Source: an uncultured Oscillospiraceae bacterium | GTDB taxonomy: Bacteria > Bacillota > Clostridia > Oscillospirales > Oscillospiraceae | Reading direction: 5' to 3' | NCBI GenBank assembly: GCA_947625045.1 | Contig: CANQMW010000009.1 | Location: 35,451 to 99,450, forward strand | DNA: 64,000 nt | Shown here: positions 32,384-40,829 of the stretch, in pieces | How positions within the stretch are numbered: position 1 is the first letter of the stretch | How the letters are laid out: each line of letters opens with the position of its first letter | The notes under the pieces: model-generated | The model's database searches: none | What the model was told of the DNA's origin: nothing | Seen by the model: the letters and a program-made list of their open reading frames with translations, nothing else | Position numbers and translations under genes: made by a program

Positions 32384-33163
32384 CACTGATTCAGCCTTAG
32401 CTGCAGTGAGATGGACCGTGACCTTTCCACCTATAGGGAACGCAGTGACCAACACCTTCTGATTTGACTTAGAAGCAACTGCCCCTCCTGATACCTCTAT
32501 AGGGTCCTCGATCTTTGGCTGGACTGTAGCAGGATTTCCCTCAGGAGTAGAATAGTTACCTTCGCTTTCAAACTCAAACTGCCAATCGTTATCCGCGGCT
32601 GTACCAACATTCTCAGCAATGAGCGTATAGTTGGGCGCGGTCCCGGAAATGGTGATCTTGAGCACTGCCGCCTCCACCGCGATAGGCGCAAGCCCGTCCA
32701 TCCGGATCTCGTCTGCGGGCGTGTCACCCTCCGGGGCGGCGGTGGTCTCCCCCTCCAGGGCAGGAGCCATCTGCGGGTCGGCGGTGGTCTCCGGCTCGCT
32801 GGTATTCATATTCGTATCCATGCCGCTGTCCGTCTCCGGGACGGGGGTCGCCTCCGCGGGCGCCTCGGTGGCCTCCGGCACAGGGGTATCCTCGGCGGGG
32901 GCGTCCGTGACCTCCGGCGCGGGCGGCAGGGCCTCCGGCGCGTCCGTGGGCTCTGCCGGCTCTTCCGTTGCCTCCGGCGCCGCCGTCTCCACCGGGAGCT
33001 CTGTGGCCTCCGGCGCAGGCGTGCCGTAGCTTTCGTCGAATATCATCGGCTCGTCCACGCCCTGGCCCCGCAGCGTGAAGCCGCCCAGGGACAGGACCAT
33101 CAGCAGCGTCAGGATGACTGCCGTCAGCCGTGTGCCAAAACCGTAATGAAAGTTGTTCCTCAT
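32330..33163 (-). CDS. N-terminal fragment of the large surface protein (signal peptide and Pro/Glu/Thr stalk)
   Basis: 277 residues, starting at MRNNFHYGFG with a clear secretion signal (RLTAVILTLLMVLSLGG). A stretch of about 110 residues rich in Pro, Glu, Thr and Ala follows (TDAP, TPVPE repeats), then a beta-rich segment (VLKITISGTAPNYTLIAENV). It ends prematurely at 32330 in KRRN. One extra T in the T6 run (A6 at 32351-32356 on the + strand) would join it to the downstream frame, giving a protein of about 1,940 residues. The usual ribosome-binding site is replaced by a G10 tract 6 nt before the ATG. Confidence 0.75.
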   Translation of the reverse strand: MRNNFHYGFGTRLTAVILTLLMVLSLGGFTLRGQGVDEPMIFDESYGTPAPEATELPVETAAPEATEEPAEPTDAPEALPPAPEVTDAPAEDTPVPEATEAPAEATPVPETDSGMDTNMNTSEPETTADPQMAPALEGETTAAPEGDTPADEIRMDGLAPIAVEAAVLKITISGTAPNYTLIAENVGTAADNDWQFEFESEGNYSTPEGNPATVQPKIEDPIEVSGGAVASKSNQKVLVTAFPIGGKVTVHLTAAKAESVTRFGVKIQKFFPVKRRN

Positions 33164-33169
33164 GAGGAA

Positions 33170-33179
33170 CCCCCCCCCC
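33170..33179 (-). repeat. G10 homopolymer tract at the translation start of the surface protein
   Basis: Ten consecutive C on the + strand (G on the coding strand), separated from the ATG by TTCCTC. It occupies the Shine-Dalgarno position. An alternative upstream start (ATG at 33217) would put the tract inside the coding region. Either way its length would affect expression. Confidence 0.75.
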
Positions 33180-33242
33180 ACCAGATTTTTTGGTTTTTCC
33201 AAAATATGACAGAACATCAATTGAATTTACATAATTTATTGA

Positions 33243-33271
33243 AGTATATCACTTTAAACCGGGAAAATCAA
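33243..33271 (-). promoter_or_regulatory. Sigma-A promoter of the surface-protein gene
   Basis: Minus strand: TTGATT (33266-33271), 17-nt spacer, TATACT (33243-33248), about 80 nt before the ATG. Confidence 0.7.
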
Positions 33272-33317
33272 TAGGAGATTCAGATTATGTCGCCCTAAAT
33301 TTCGTCGCTTTGGCGAA

Positions 33318-33348
33318 AAAAACGCCTCCCCGAAAAGGGAGGCGTTCC
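33318..33348 (-). terminator. Intrinsic terminator of the ABC exporter operon
   Basis: Stem AACGCCTCCC / GGGAGGCGTT (33321-33346), followed on the minus strand by a run of T; 12 nt beyond the stop. Confidence 0.85.
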
Positions 33349-33359
33349 GCTTGTCCGGT

Positions 33360-35240
33360 TTACTTCTCCAGAGCTTGTTTTTCAAATTGCAGCATGTACA
33401 GCTTATAGTACCGCCCGCGCAGGTGGAGCAGCTCCTGGTGGGTCCCCTGCTCCAGGATCTCGCCGTGGCTCAGCAGGATTATGTTATCCGCGTGCTGGAT
33501 GGTGGAGAGCCGGTGGGCCACGATGAGCATGGTGCCGATGTTCTTCATCTTCTCCAGGGACTCCTGGATGAGAAGCTCGGTCTCCGTGTCGATGTTGGCG
33601 GTGGCCTCATCCAGGATCATGACCTCCGGCCGGTGGATGATGGTCCGGGCGAAGGAAAGAAGCTGCCGCTGGCCGGCGGAGAAGTTGTTGCCCCGCTCCC
33701 GCACCGGCTCGTCCAGGCCCTCGTCCAGCTTTTCGATGAATTTGTCCGCGTTCACGTACCGGCAGGCCTGCCATATCTCCTGGTCGGTGAAGCCCTCGTC
33801 CCGCAGGACGATGTTGGAGCGGATGGTGCCGGAGAACAGGAACACGTCCTGGAGCATCTGTCCGAAGTGGCGGCGCAGGGACGCGGTCTTGATGTGTTTG
33901 ATGTCGATGCCGTCGATGAGTATCTGCCCCTTCTGGATGTCGTAGTTGCGGCAGATGAGGCTGAGGATGGTGCTCTTGCCGGAGCCGGTGGCTCCCACCA
34001 GGGCCACTGTCTGCCGGGGGGACACATGGAAGGATACGCCCTTCAATACCCACTGGCCCGGCTCATAGGCGAACCACACGTCCTTGAATTCCACGTCGCC
34101 CTCGATGTGGTCCAGCTCGATGGCGTCCGGCTCGTCGACGAGCTCCGGGGCCATGTCGAACACGGCGAATATCTTCTCCGCCGAGGCGAAGGCGGACTGG
34201 AGCATGTTGAACTGCTCGGCCAGCATCTGGATGGGGTCGAAGAACTTGGAGATGTAGAGATAGAACGTCACCGCCGTGCCGGAGGTGATGGTCTGGCCCA
34301 GGAAGGTCCTGTCCTCGATATACCCCTTGCCCCCCAGCCAGAACAGGCACATGACCGAGGAGATGTAGAGCATATACACCATGGGCCGGAATACGCCGAA
34401 GACGTACATCTGCTGCTGGCGGGCCTTTTTGAGCTTGTCGCTCTTATCCAAAAATTCGCCCATCTTCGCCTGCTCCCGGTTGAAGACCTGGGTGATCTTG
34501 ATGCCGGACAGGTTCTCGGAGAGATAGGTGTTGATGTCCGTGGTGCAGTCCTTCACCCGGCGGAAAGCCCGGCGGGTCAGCTTACGGAACAATATGGTGA
34601 ACAGCAGCAGGAAGGGCACGAAGCACAGCACCATCAGCGTCAGGGCGTAGTTTAAAAGCAGCATGGCCCCCAGCACGCCGAAGAGGATGAACACGTTCTT
34701 CACCATGTTCACCAGGATGTTGGTGAACATCATGGAGATGGCATTGGTATCGTTGGCGACCCTCGTCACCAGCTTGCCCACGGGGATGTTGTTCAGCTGG
34801 TCGTGGGACAGGCTCTCGATGTGCACGAAGAGGTCCTCCCGCAGGGCGGAGAGGATCTTCTGGCCCACTTTCTGCAATATGATGCTCTGCAGGTAGGTGC
34901 AGACCATGGATACTATGAGCAGCGCGGCATATACCGTCACCATGGACCAGAGCCTTTTCAGCTCGAAGTCCGCCTTGATGAGCTCCTCAATGTCGCCCAC
35001 CAGCACGGGACTCACCAGAGAATAGGCGATGGAGAGCACCATCAGCCCCAGAACCAGTATAAACTGCTTCCAATAGGGCCTGGCGTACCGGGCCAGGCGG
35101 CGCATGATCTCGCCGTCGGCCATGTGGCGGTCGGTGCCGGTCTCCTTCTGCCGCTTCACCCAACCCCAGAGGCAGATGAAGAGCACGGCAAAGAGGCCTA
35201 TGATGGCGCCGACGATCAGCAGGGGCAGATACTCACGCAT
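33360..35240 (-). CDS. ABC exporter subunit with the consensus ATPase site
   Basis: 626 residues from the ATG at 35240, which overlaps the partner gene by 8 nt. Six membrane spans (about 1-340, preceded by an extra N-terminal span) and an ATPase domain: Walker A GATGSGKST, signature NNFSAGQRQ, Walker B VMILDEATANID with the catalytic Glu present. It pairs with the upstream gene product as a heterodimeric multidrug-type exporter (LmrCD, BmrCD or TM287/288 type). Substrate unknown. Confidence 0.93.
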   Translation of the reverse strand: MREYLPLLIVGAIIGLFAVLFICLWGWVKRQKETGTDRHMADGEIMRRLARYARPYWKQFILVLGLMVLSIAYSLVSPVLVGDIEELIKADFELKRLWSMVTVYAALLIVSMVCTYLQSIILQKVGQKILSALREDLFVHIESLSHDQLNNIPVGKLVTRVANDTNAISMMFTNILVNMVKNVFILFGVLGAMLLLNYALTLMVLCFVPFLLLFTILFRKLTRRAFRRVKDCTTDINTYLSENLSGIKITQVFNREQAKMGEFLDKSDKLKKARQQQMYVFGVFRPMVYMLYISSVMCLFWLGGKGYIEDRTFLGQTITSGTAVTFYLYISKFFDPIQMLAEQFNMLQSAFASAEKIFAVFDMAPELVDEPDAIELDHIEGDVEFKDVWFAYEPGQWVLKGVSFHVSPRQTVALVGATGSGKSTILSLICRNYDIQKGQILIDGIDIKHIKTASLRRHFGQMLQDVFLFSGTIRSNIVLRDEGFTDQEIWQACRYVNADKFIEKLDEGLDEPVRERGNNFSAGQRQLLSFARTIIHRPEVMILDEATANIDTETELLIQESLEKMKNIGTMLIVAHRLSTIQHADNIILLSHGEILEQGTHQELLHLRGRYYKLYMLQFEKQALEK

Positions 35241-37014
35241 TGACGCCGCCCCCTTCCTCTTCCAGCTTCTGCAGCTCCACCAGATGGCGGTAGGCCGGGC
35301 AGGTGTGGATAAGCTCCTCATGCCGCCCCACGGCGGCCACGCGGCCATCCTCCAGGAAGATGATCTTGTCCATGGTCTCGATGGTGGAGATGCGGTGGGC
35401 GATGAGGATGGTTGTCCGCCCCGCCCGGGCGGCGCGGAGGTTCTGAAGGATGGTCTTTTCCGTGTCCGTGTCCACCGCGGAGACGGAGTCGTCCAGGATG
35501 AGGATGGGCGCGTCCTTTAAGAGCGCTCTCGCGATGGAGATGCGCTGCTTCTGGCCGCCGGAGACGGTGACGCCCCGCTCCCCCAGCACGGTCTCATAGC
35601 CCTCCGGGAATGCGGATACGTCCCCATCCACGTCGGAGAGGATACCGGCCTTGCGCACCTTCTCCATGTCCGGCGCGTCCAGGGCGAAGCCGATGTTCCG
35701 GGCGATGGTGTCGGAGAAGAGGAAATTGTCCTGGGGCACATAGGCGATGGCCGCCCGCACGTCCCGGATGGCCACGCCGTTCACGTCGTGCCCGTCCACG
35801 AATACGGTGCCGTCGGGCACGTTGTAGGTGCGAAGGAGCAGGTCCACCAGCGTGGTCTTGCCGGAGCCGGTCTTGCCAACCAGGCCCACGCTCTCGCCCG
35901 CCGCGATGGACACGCTCACGTCCTGCAAAGCGTCGTACTCCCCGCCGGGGTAGCGGAAGGTGAGGTTTCTGAATTCTATATCGCCCTTCACGCCCTCGAG
36001 TCTCTCCACGCCAGGCCGGTCGGCCACGTCCTGCTTCGCGTCCAGAAGCTCCGATATGCGCGTCAGAGACGCCTTGCCCCGGCTGGTCATGTCGATGAGC
36101 TCCGACACGGCCATGATGGGCCAGACGATGGCGTTGAAGTAGCCGATGAACTCCATGAGCTGCCCGGCGTTGAAGGTTCCCTTGTAGACCAGGTATCCGC
36201 CGTAGCCCAGGATGATGCAGATGACGCTCTCCACGAACATGGTCACAAGGATGCGCAGCAGCACCGACGCCCGGGTGAAGTCCACGTTGGCCTTCTCATT
36301 TTCCTTGTTGAGCTTCTGGAAGGCCAGCAGCTCCTTGGCCTCCTTCACAAAGGCCTTGATGACGGCGATGCCGGAAAAGCTCTCCTGGGAGAAGTCGGAA
36401 AGGGCGGAGAACGCCGCCTGGCGGATGTCCCACTTCTTCATCATGTACCGGCCTATGACCGCGCTGGAGGCTAAGAGCAGCGCCATGGGGATCATGGCGA
36501 GACCCGTCATCAGATGGTCCATCCGCCACATCTTCCACACCGCCATGCTGCCCAATGCCAGGGCATCCGCCGCCATGAGAAGCCCATTGCCGTAGCAGTC
36601 CTGCACCGTGTCCAGGTCGTTGGTGAAAAGGCTCATGAGGTTGCCCACCTTGTTGACCTGGTAATACTCCCGGCTCAGGTCCTTGGCGTGGTCGAACATC
36701 TCGTTGCGCAGGCCCGCCTCCACCTTGATGGCCGCGCCGAAAAAGCACACGCGCCAGGAAAACCGGCAAAAGACGATCATCAATATGACGCCCACCATGG
36801 GCATGCATATCCTGTCCAGCAGGAAGTCCATGTCGAAGGGCACCATCGCCCCGTCCACCAGCACGGCCCCGTCGTTGACGCCGTTGATCACCATCTGGTA
36901 GAGGTTGGGGATGATGAGCTGCAGATAGTCCACCGCCAACAGCGCCGCCAGGCCCAATAAGAGCCTGTCGGCGTATTTTATGTAGTAGCGGTTTATGTGT
37001 CTGCCCAGGATCAT
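35233..37014 (-). CDS. ABC exporter subunit with the degenerate ATPase site
   Basis: 593 residues: six spans and an ATPase domain. Walker A GKTGSGKTT, signature VSGGQKQRISIARAL. The Walker B end is LILDDSVSAVD: Asp replaces the catalytic Glu, exactly as in the TM287-type partner of heterodimeric exporters. With the following gene it forms an exporter with one active and one non-hydrolysing site. AAAGGAGCG ribosome-binding site and own promoter. Confidence 0.93.
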   Translation of the reverse strand: MILGRHINRYYIKYADRLLLGLAALLAVDYLQLIIPNLYQMVINGVNDGAVLVDGAMVPFDMDFLLDRICMPMVGVILMIVFCRFSWRVCFFGAAIKVEAGLRNEMFDHAKDLSREYYQVNKVGNLMSLFTNDLDTVQDCYGNGLLMAADALALGSMAVWKMWRMDHLMTGLAMIPMALLLASSAVIGRYMMKKWDIRQAAFSALSDFSQESFSGIAVIKAFVKEAKELLAFQKLNKENEKANVDFTRASVLLRILVTMFVESVICIILGYGGYLVYKGTFNAGQLMEFIGYFNAIVWPIMAVSELIDMTSRGKASLTRISELLDAKQDVADRPGVERLEGVKGDIEFRNLTFRYPGGEYDALQDVSVSIAAGESVGLVGKTGSGKTTLVDLLLRTYNVPDGTVFVDGHDVNGVAIRDVRAAIAYVPQDNFLFSDTIARNIGFALDAPDMEKVRKAGILSDVDGDVSAFPEGYETVLGERGVTVSGGQKQRISIARALLKDAPILILDDSVSAVDTDTEKTILQNLRAARAGRTTILIAHRISTIETMDKIIFLEDGRVAAVGRHEELIHTCPAYRHLVELQKLEEEGGGVNA

Positions 37015-37063
37015 AGGGGGTCATGCGCTCCTTTTAAATCAAGGTATGTTCACACGGTCTTGG

Positions 37064-37092
37064 ATTATAGCATATCCATGAGGGAAAGACAA
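37064..37092 (-). promoter_or_regulatory. Sigma-A promoter of the ABC exporter operon
   Basis: Minus strand: TTGTCT (37087-37092), 17-nt spacer, TATAAT (37064-37069). The -35 hexamer lies in the T-rich tail of the degV terminator. Confidence 0.75.
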
Positions 37093-37116
37093 GAGGGACG
37101 CCCGTGAGCGTCCCTC
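37093..37116 (-). terminator. Intrinsic terminator of degV
   Basis: Stem GAGGGACGC / GCGTCCCTC, followed on the minus strand by TTGTCTTT. Confidence 0.75.
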
Positions 37117-37132
37117 GAAAACGCGGAAAATG

Positions 37133-37996
37133 TCACAGTTTGATGACTCTTGAGCACGCCAGAGCCATGGAGCCCTTGCCGATGTGGCAGGTGACGGACA
37201 GGCTCAGGGGGCACATGAAGATGTCATAGCCGGGGAAGCGCTCCTGCATCTGGGCCTTCCACTGCTGGGCCTCTTCTTCGGTGCAGGTATACGCCCCCAT
37301 GAGGTGGACCGGCTGGCCGGCGAAGCGCTCCGTGATATCCTTCTCCATGGCGTCCAGCATTTTGAGCCGGGCCGCCTTCATGCCCCGGACCTTGGCGAAG
37401 GCGTCCAGCTTCTCGCCCTGGATCTGCAGCACGGGCTTGATGTTCAATACCGCGCCCAGCGCCGCCCCGGCGGGGGTGACCCGGCCGCCCTTTTTGAGGT
37501 ACTTGAGCGTGTCCACGGTTATGTATATGCTGGACTGGAGGCTCTCCTCCATGAGCACGTCCACGATCTCGGCCGCCTCCATGCCCTTCTCTATCATCTC
37601 CAGGGCGTCCAGGACGGACTGGCGCTGGGTAATAGACACCCGCTGATTGTCCACCACGAACACCCGCCCGGCGAAGGGCTCGTCCTGAGCCACGATGGCC
37701 GCCGTCTCGCAGGCCGTGGACAGGCCCCGGGAGATGGGGATATGGATGATGGCGTCATAGTCCTTCAAAAGCTCCATCCAGGTATCCTCCAGGTCCCCCG
37801 GAGAGGGCTGGGAGGTGGAGATGTCCGCGTCCGCGTCCAGGCGCTGGTAAAACTCCTCCCTCGTCAGGGTGATGTCCTCCAGGAACATCTCGCCGTTTAT
37901 AAAAAAGGGCGTGGGGATGACCCGTACGCCCAGGCGCTTTCCCTCGGCCTGGGTGATGCCGCTGTTGCTGTCTGTGGTGACTGCGATCTTCGCCAT
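37133..37996 (-). CDS. DegV-family fatty-acid-binding protein
   Basis: 287 residues. N-terminal IAVTTDSNSGITQAEGKRLGVRVIPTPFFING and STSQPSPGDLEDTWMELL are the family motifs; the protein binds a long-chain fatty acid between two domains. In Firmicutes DegV/FakB proteins present the fatty acid to the kinase FakA; no fakA is nearby. AGGAGG ribosome-binding site 9 nt before the ATG. Single-gene unit. Confidence 0.92.
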   Translation of the reverse strand: MAKIAVTTDSNSGITQAEGKRLGVRVIPTPFFINGEMFLEDITLTREEFYQRLDADADISTSQPSPGDLEDTWMELLKDYDAIIHIPISRGLSTACETAAIVAQDEPFAGRVFVVDNQRVSITQRQSVLDALEMIEKGMEAAEIVDVLMEESLQSSIYITVDTLKYLKKGGRVTPAGAALGAVLNIKPVLQIQGEKLDAFAKVRGMKAARLKMLDAMEKDITERFAGQPVHLMGAYTCTEEEAQQWKAQMQERFPGYDIFMCPLSLSVTCHIGKGSMALACSRVIKL

Positions 37997-38149
37997 ATCT
38001 TGTGCCTCCTATACGCTTGGCATACGAAGGGATTATATCAAATCTTGGAATGGCCCGCAAGCGTTCGGGGCTCACAGGGAAATAATTGGTAAAAGCGGCG
38101 AAGAAGCCCGCTTCCCCGCCGCCTGATTTCATGCTGTTTTCATAGCCTG

Positions 38150-39280
38150 TCAGCCCGTTATGCCCCCGTCCCGGGCGATGGCCTCCGGGACAGCCTCATA
38201 ATCCCACTGGTGATCGGAGGCGGCCATGGTCTGGCTGGTCACGTTGAAGTACCGCCAGGTCTCCTCCGGGTCCCCCTCGTCCCAGGTGGGGTCCGCGCAG
38301 TACCACTGCCCATTCAGCCGCACCATGTTCCAGGCGTGGTTCTCCTGGGCAGCGTGGTAGGCCGCGCCCAGCACGGTGATACACTCCACCCCCGCCATGT
38401 CCATCAAAAGCTGGAAGGTGCTGGCATAGCCCAGGCACACGCCCTGGCCGTCATGGAGGGGCCCATAGGGGGTATAGGAATCCGGGTCGGGCTTCGCCAG
38501 GGGGTCATAGTGGCTCTCGTCGTAGCGGACGTTTTCCGTCACCCACCCATAGAGCGCCCGCTCCTTCTCGTAGTCGGTCATGCCATCGGTGACGCACTGG
38601 TCCATGACCGCGCCCGCCATGTCCAGGATGGCGGCGTCTTTCTCCGAAAGGCCCGTGCTGTCGCCGCTTTCCCACGCCGCCAGGATGGGGGCGTCGTCAT
38701 AGGGCGTCATGTACTCGTCCTCCGGCGGGTCGAAGGGCCAGCGGAACAGCGCCATGTAGCTGCCCCGGAAGAACGCCGCGGCATTCTCCGGGTCCTCGCA
38801 CAGGAGCAGGGCCGCGTCGCCGTATTCCGAGACGGCCGCCATAGCGTTCTCGGCGATAGCGGCCTGCTCCGGCTCATAGCCGGCAAAGTCCCCCGCCCGG
38901 CGCCGGGCATAATCCTCCAGGGCCTGGGCGGCCTTTTTGGCGTCTTCTTCCGAGCCCAAGCGGAGCACGGCGATCTCGAAGACCTCCGCGCCCCCGGCCC
39001 GGTAGATGGCGCAACTTTCCATTTCAGCCGTGTCCACGCCGTATATCTCCGTGAGGTAATAGTCCATCGTCTCCCCGTCCACGGAGGTATCCAGCCGCTC
39101 CAGCGCCAGGGCGTCCCGGCCGCAGCCGGCCTCCGCGATGAAGCGGGCGATCATCTCCGGCGTCACTGTGTCCAGCGAGGCGGCGATGGTCTCCTCGGTC
39201 AGTTCTCCCGAAGCCTCGGCGCATACGGCCGCCGGCAGCAGCATCAATAGGGCCAGACATATGGCCGTAAATCTCTTCAA
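38150..39280 (-). CDS. Secreted DUF4358 plus transglutaminase-like protein
   Basis: About 376 residues. The N-terminal signal is LKRFTAICLALLMLLPAAVCAE. A DUF4358-like region follows (about 30-160), then a transglutaminase-like domain with Cys in GQGVCLGYASTFQ, His in ENHAWNMVRLNG and Asp in CADPTWDEG, a full Cys-His-Asp triad. I use the TTG start at 39280, which has an AGGGGGC before it; an ATG at 39304 has no ribosome-binding site. Such extracellular proteins may be proteases or cross-linking enzymes of the cell wall; substrate unknown. Confidence 0.78.
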   Translation of the reverse strand: MKRFTAICLALLMLLPAAVCAEASGELTEETIAASLDTVTPEMIARFIAEAGCGRDALALERLDTSVDGETMDYYLTEIYGVDTAEMESCAIYRAGGAEVFEIAVLRLGSEEDAKKAAQALEDYARRRAGDFAGYEPEQAAIAENAMAAVSEYGDAALLLCEDPENAAAFFRGSYMALFRWPFDPPEDEYMTPYDDAPILAAWESGDSTGLSEKDAAILDMAGAVMDQCVTDGMTDYEKERALYGWVTENVRYDESHYDPLAKPDPDSYTPYGPLHDGQGVCLGYASTFQLLMDMAGVECITVLGAAYHAAQENHAWNMVRLNGQWYCADPTWDEGDPEETWRYFNVTSQTMAASDHQWDYEAVPEAIARDGGITG

Positions 39281-39387
39281 AGGTAAATGCCCCCCTTGTC
39301 CCATGGGACATTACAAGTCTACCCGCCCCGGGGCCGCTTGTCAAGCGGTGGAAAAAGAAGGCGCGGCCCGAAGGCCGGCCGGATGGG

Positions 39388-39570
39388 TCATTCCTCTTCC
39401 CGGGGCGTATAGCGCCCGGACTTATGATGCTCCTTCACGCACTGGGTGAGAAGGTACTCGATCTGGCCGTTCACCGAACGAAAATCCTCCGCCGCCCAGG
39501 CGGCCAGTTCCTCGTACAGCTTATCGGATATGCGCAGTAAAAGCTGCTTTTTCTCCTGTTTATCCGCCAT
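39388..39570 (-). CDS. Small ribbon-helix-helix (Arc-like) protein
   Basis: 60 residues. [32 protein letters not shown] fits the beta-strand and two helices of Arc/MetJ DNA-binding proteins. It lies 6 nt after the SPFH gene, so it belongs to the same unit. Inverted-repeat DNA over that operon's promoter is a plausible target (inference). Confidence 0.75.
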   Translation of the reverse strand: MADKQEKKQLLLRISDKLYEELAAWAAEDFRSVNGQIEYLLTQCVKEHHKSGRYTPREEE

Positions 39571-39576
39571 GGGGCA

Positions 39577-40635
39577 TCAGTACAAGCTCCCGGAGTTGAC
39601 CACGGGCTGGGCGTCCTTGCTGCCGCAGAGGACCACCAGGAGGTTGGAGACCATGGCAGCCTTTCGCTCCTCGTCCAGGTCCACCACGCCGCCGGAGCTG
39701 AGGCGGTCCAAAGCCATCTCCACCATGCCCACGGCCCCGTCCACGATCATCTTCCGGGCGTCGATGATGGCGCTGGCCTGCTGGCGCTGGAGCATGACCG
39801 CGGCGATCTCCGGCGCGTAGGCCAGATAGGTGATCCGGGCCTCCAGGATCTCCAGCCCGGCCACGTCCACCTTGCCCTGTATCTCCTGGCGGATGCGTTC
39901 GGCCACCACTTCGCTGGAGCCCCGGAGGGAGCCCTCGTCGGCCACGCCGTCGCCGGTGGTGTCCACGTTGGGAGATACGTCATAAGGGTAGAGCCGCACC
40001 ACGTTCCGCAATGCGCTGTCCGTCTGGATGGAGAGGAACTCCACGTAGTTGTCCACGTTGAACACGGCCTTGGCGGTGTTCACGATGCGCCAGATGACCA
40101 CGATGCCGATCTCCACGGGATTGCCCAGGCAGTCGTTGATCTTCTGTTTGTTGTTGTCCAGGGTCATGACCTTCATGGAGAGCTTCTTGTTGACGAGCCC
40201 GCCGGTGTCCAGATTGATGTTCACATTGGCCTCGCCGCCGCTGCCGGCCAGGAGTTTGGCAAGGCCGCTCCCGCCGCCGGCGCTGGTGCTGCCGGTGCTG
40301 GGCTTGGTGCCTGCGGCGGGATTCACGGCGGAGCAGAAGGGGTTGACCCAGTAAAAGCCCTCGCCCTTCAATGTTCCAATGTACTTGCCGAACAGGGTCA
40401 GCACCAGGGCCTCCTGGGGCTTTAAGACCTTTAACCCGCACAGCAGTATCCAGCCCAACGCGCACCACAGCACGCACACCGCGATGACGGCCACCTGCGC
40501 CGCGCCATCCATCTTCGTGGCGGCGGCAATGATGCCCGCGACAGCGATGACATACGCCGCCAGCACGCCCAGCAGCACCGTCATGCCCCGCTTTTTACCC
40601 TTCAGAACGATCTCTTCCACATTTTTATTTTCCAT
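39577..40635 (-). CDS. SPFH/Band 7 domain membrane protein
   Basis: 352 residues. Two membrane spans near the N-terminus (MTVLLGVLAAYVIAVAGIIA; VAVIAVCVLWCALGWILLC) are followed by the SPFH domain with PQEALVLTLFGKYIGTLKGEGFYWVNPF. A Gly/Ser-rich insertion at about 120-140 precedes the main domain. The later part, VDVAGLEILEARITYLAYAPEIAAVMLQRQQA, is typical of flotillin/stomatin relatives. These proteins scaffold membrane domains. Transcribed with the small ribbon-helix-helix protein, a common pairing in Clostridia. Confidence 0.88.
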   Translation of the reverse strand: MENKNVEEIVLKGKKRGMTVLLGVLAAYVIAVAGIIAAATKMDGAAQVAVIAVCVLWCALGWILLCGLKVLKPQEALVLTLFGKYIGTLKGEGFYWVNPFCSAVNPAAGTKPSTGSTSAGGGSGLAKLLAGSGGEANVNINLDTGGLVNKKLSMKVMTLDNNKQKINDCLGNPVEIGIVVIWRIVNTAKAVFNVDNYVEFLSIQTDSALRNVVRLYPYDVSPNVDTTGDGVADEGSLRGSSEVVAERIRQEIQGKVDVAGLEILEARITYLAYAPEIAAVMLQRQQASAIIDARKMIVDGAVGMVEMALDRLSSGGVVDLDEERKAAMVSNLLVVLCGSKDAQPVVNSGSLY

Positions 40636-40657
40636 GGCTCATTCCTCCACGTTTTGT

Positions 40658-40697
40658 GTGATATCATAATAATATCACTATGCTAAGAGCCTGTCAA
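40658..40697 (-). promoter_or_regulatory. Promoter and operator-like dyad of the SPFH operon
   Basis: Minus strand: TTGACA (40692-40697), 17-nt spacer, TATTAT (40669-40674). A perfect inverted repeat GTGATAT-N7-ATATCAC (40658-40678) covers the -10 element, as expected for a repressor site. Confidence 0.75.
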
Positions 40698-40717
40698 GTG
40701 GATTTTTTCCAATAAAA

Positions 40718-40823
40718 AAGCCTCCCTCGTCTGAGGGAGGCAATTGGGGACGTCAGTCTAAGCAAACAATCCCTCAGTCAGCGCAAGCGCTGACAGCCCC
40801 CTTTGCACAAGGGGGCCTAAAAG
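40718..40823. repeat. REP-like palindromic repeat element
   Basis: Three hairpins in tandem: GCCTCCCTC/GAGGGAGGC (40726-40742), GTCAGCGC/GCGCTGAC, and GCCCCC/GGGGGC. It lies between the SPFH promoter and the 3' end of the zinc-ribbon gene, and the first hairpin follows an A-run. Related to the element at 12747-12797. Confidence 0.6.
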
Positions 40824-40829
40824 GAAAAG

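Noticed and set aside
35233..37014. Inactive or decaying ABC gene because the catalytic Glu is missing
   Set aside because: Asp at this position in one subunit is the normal state in heterodimeric exporters, and the frame is intact.
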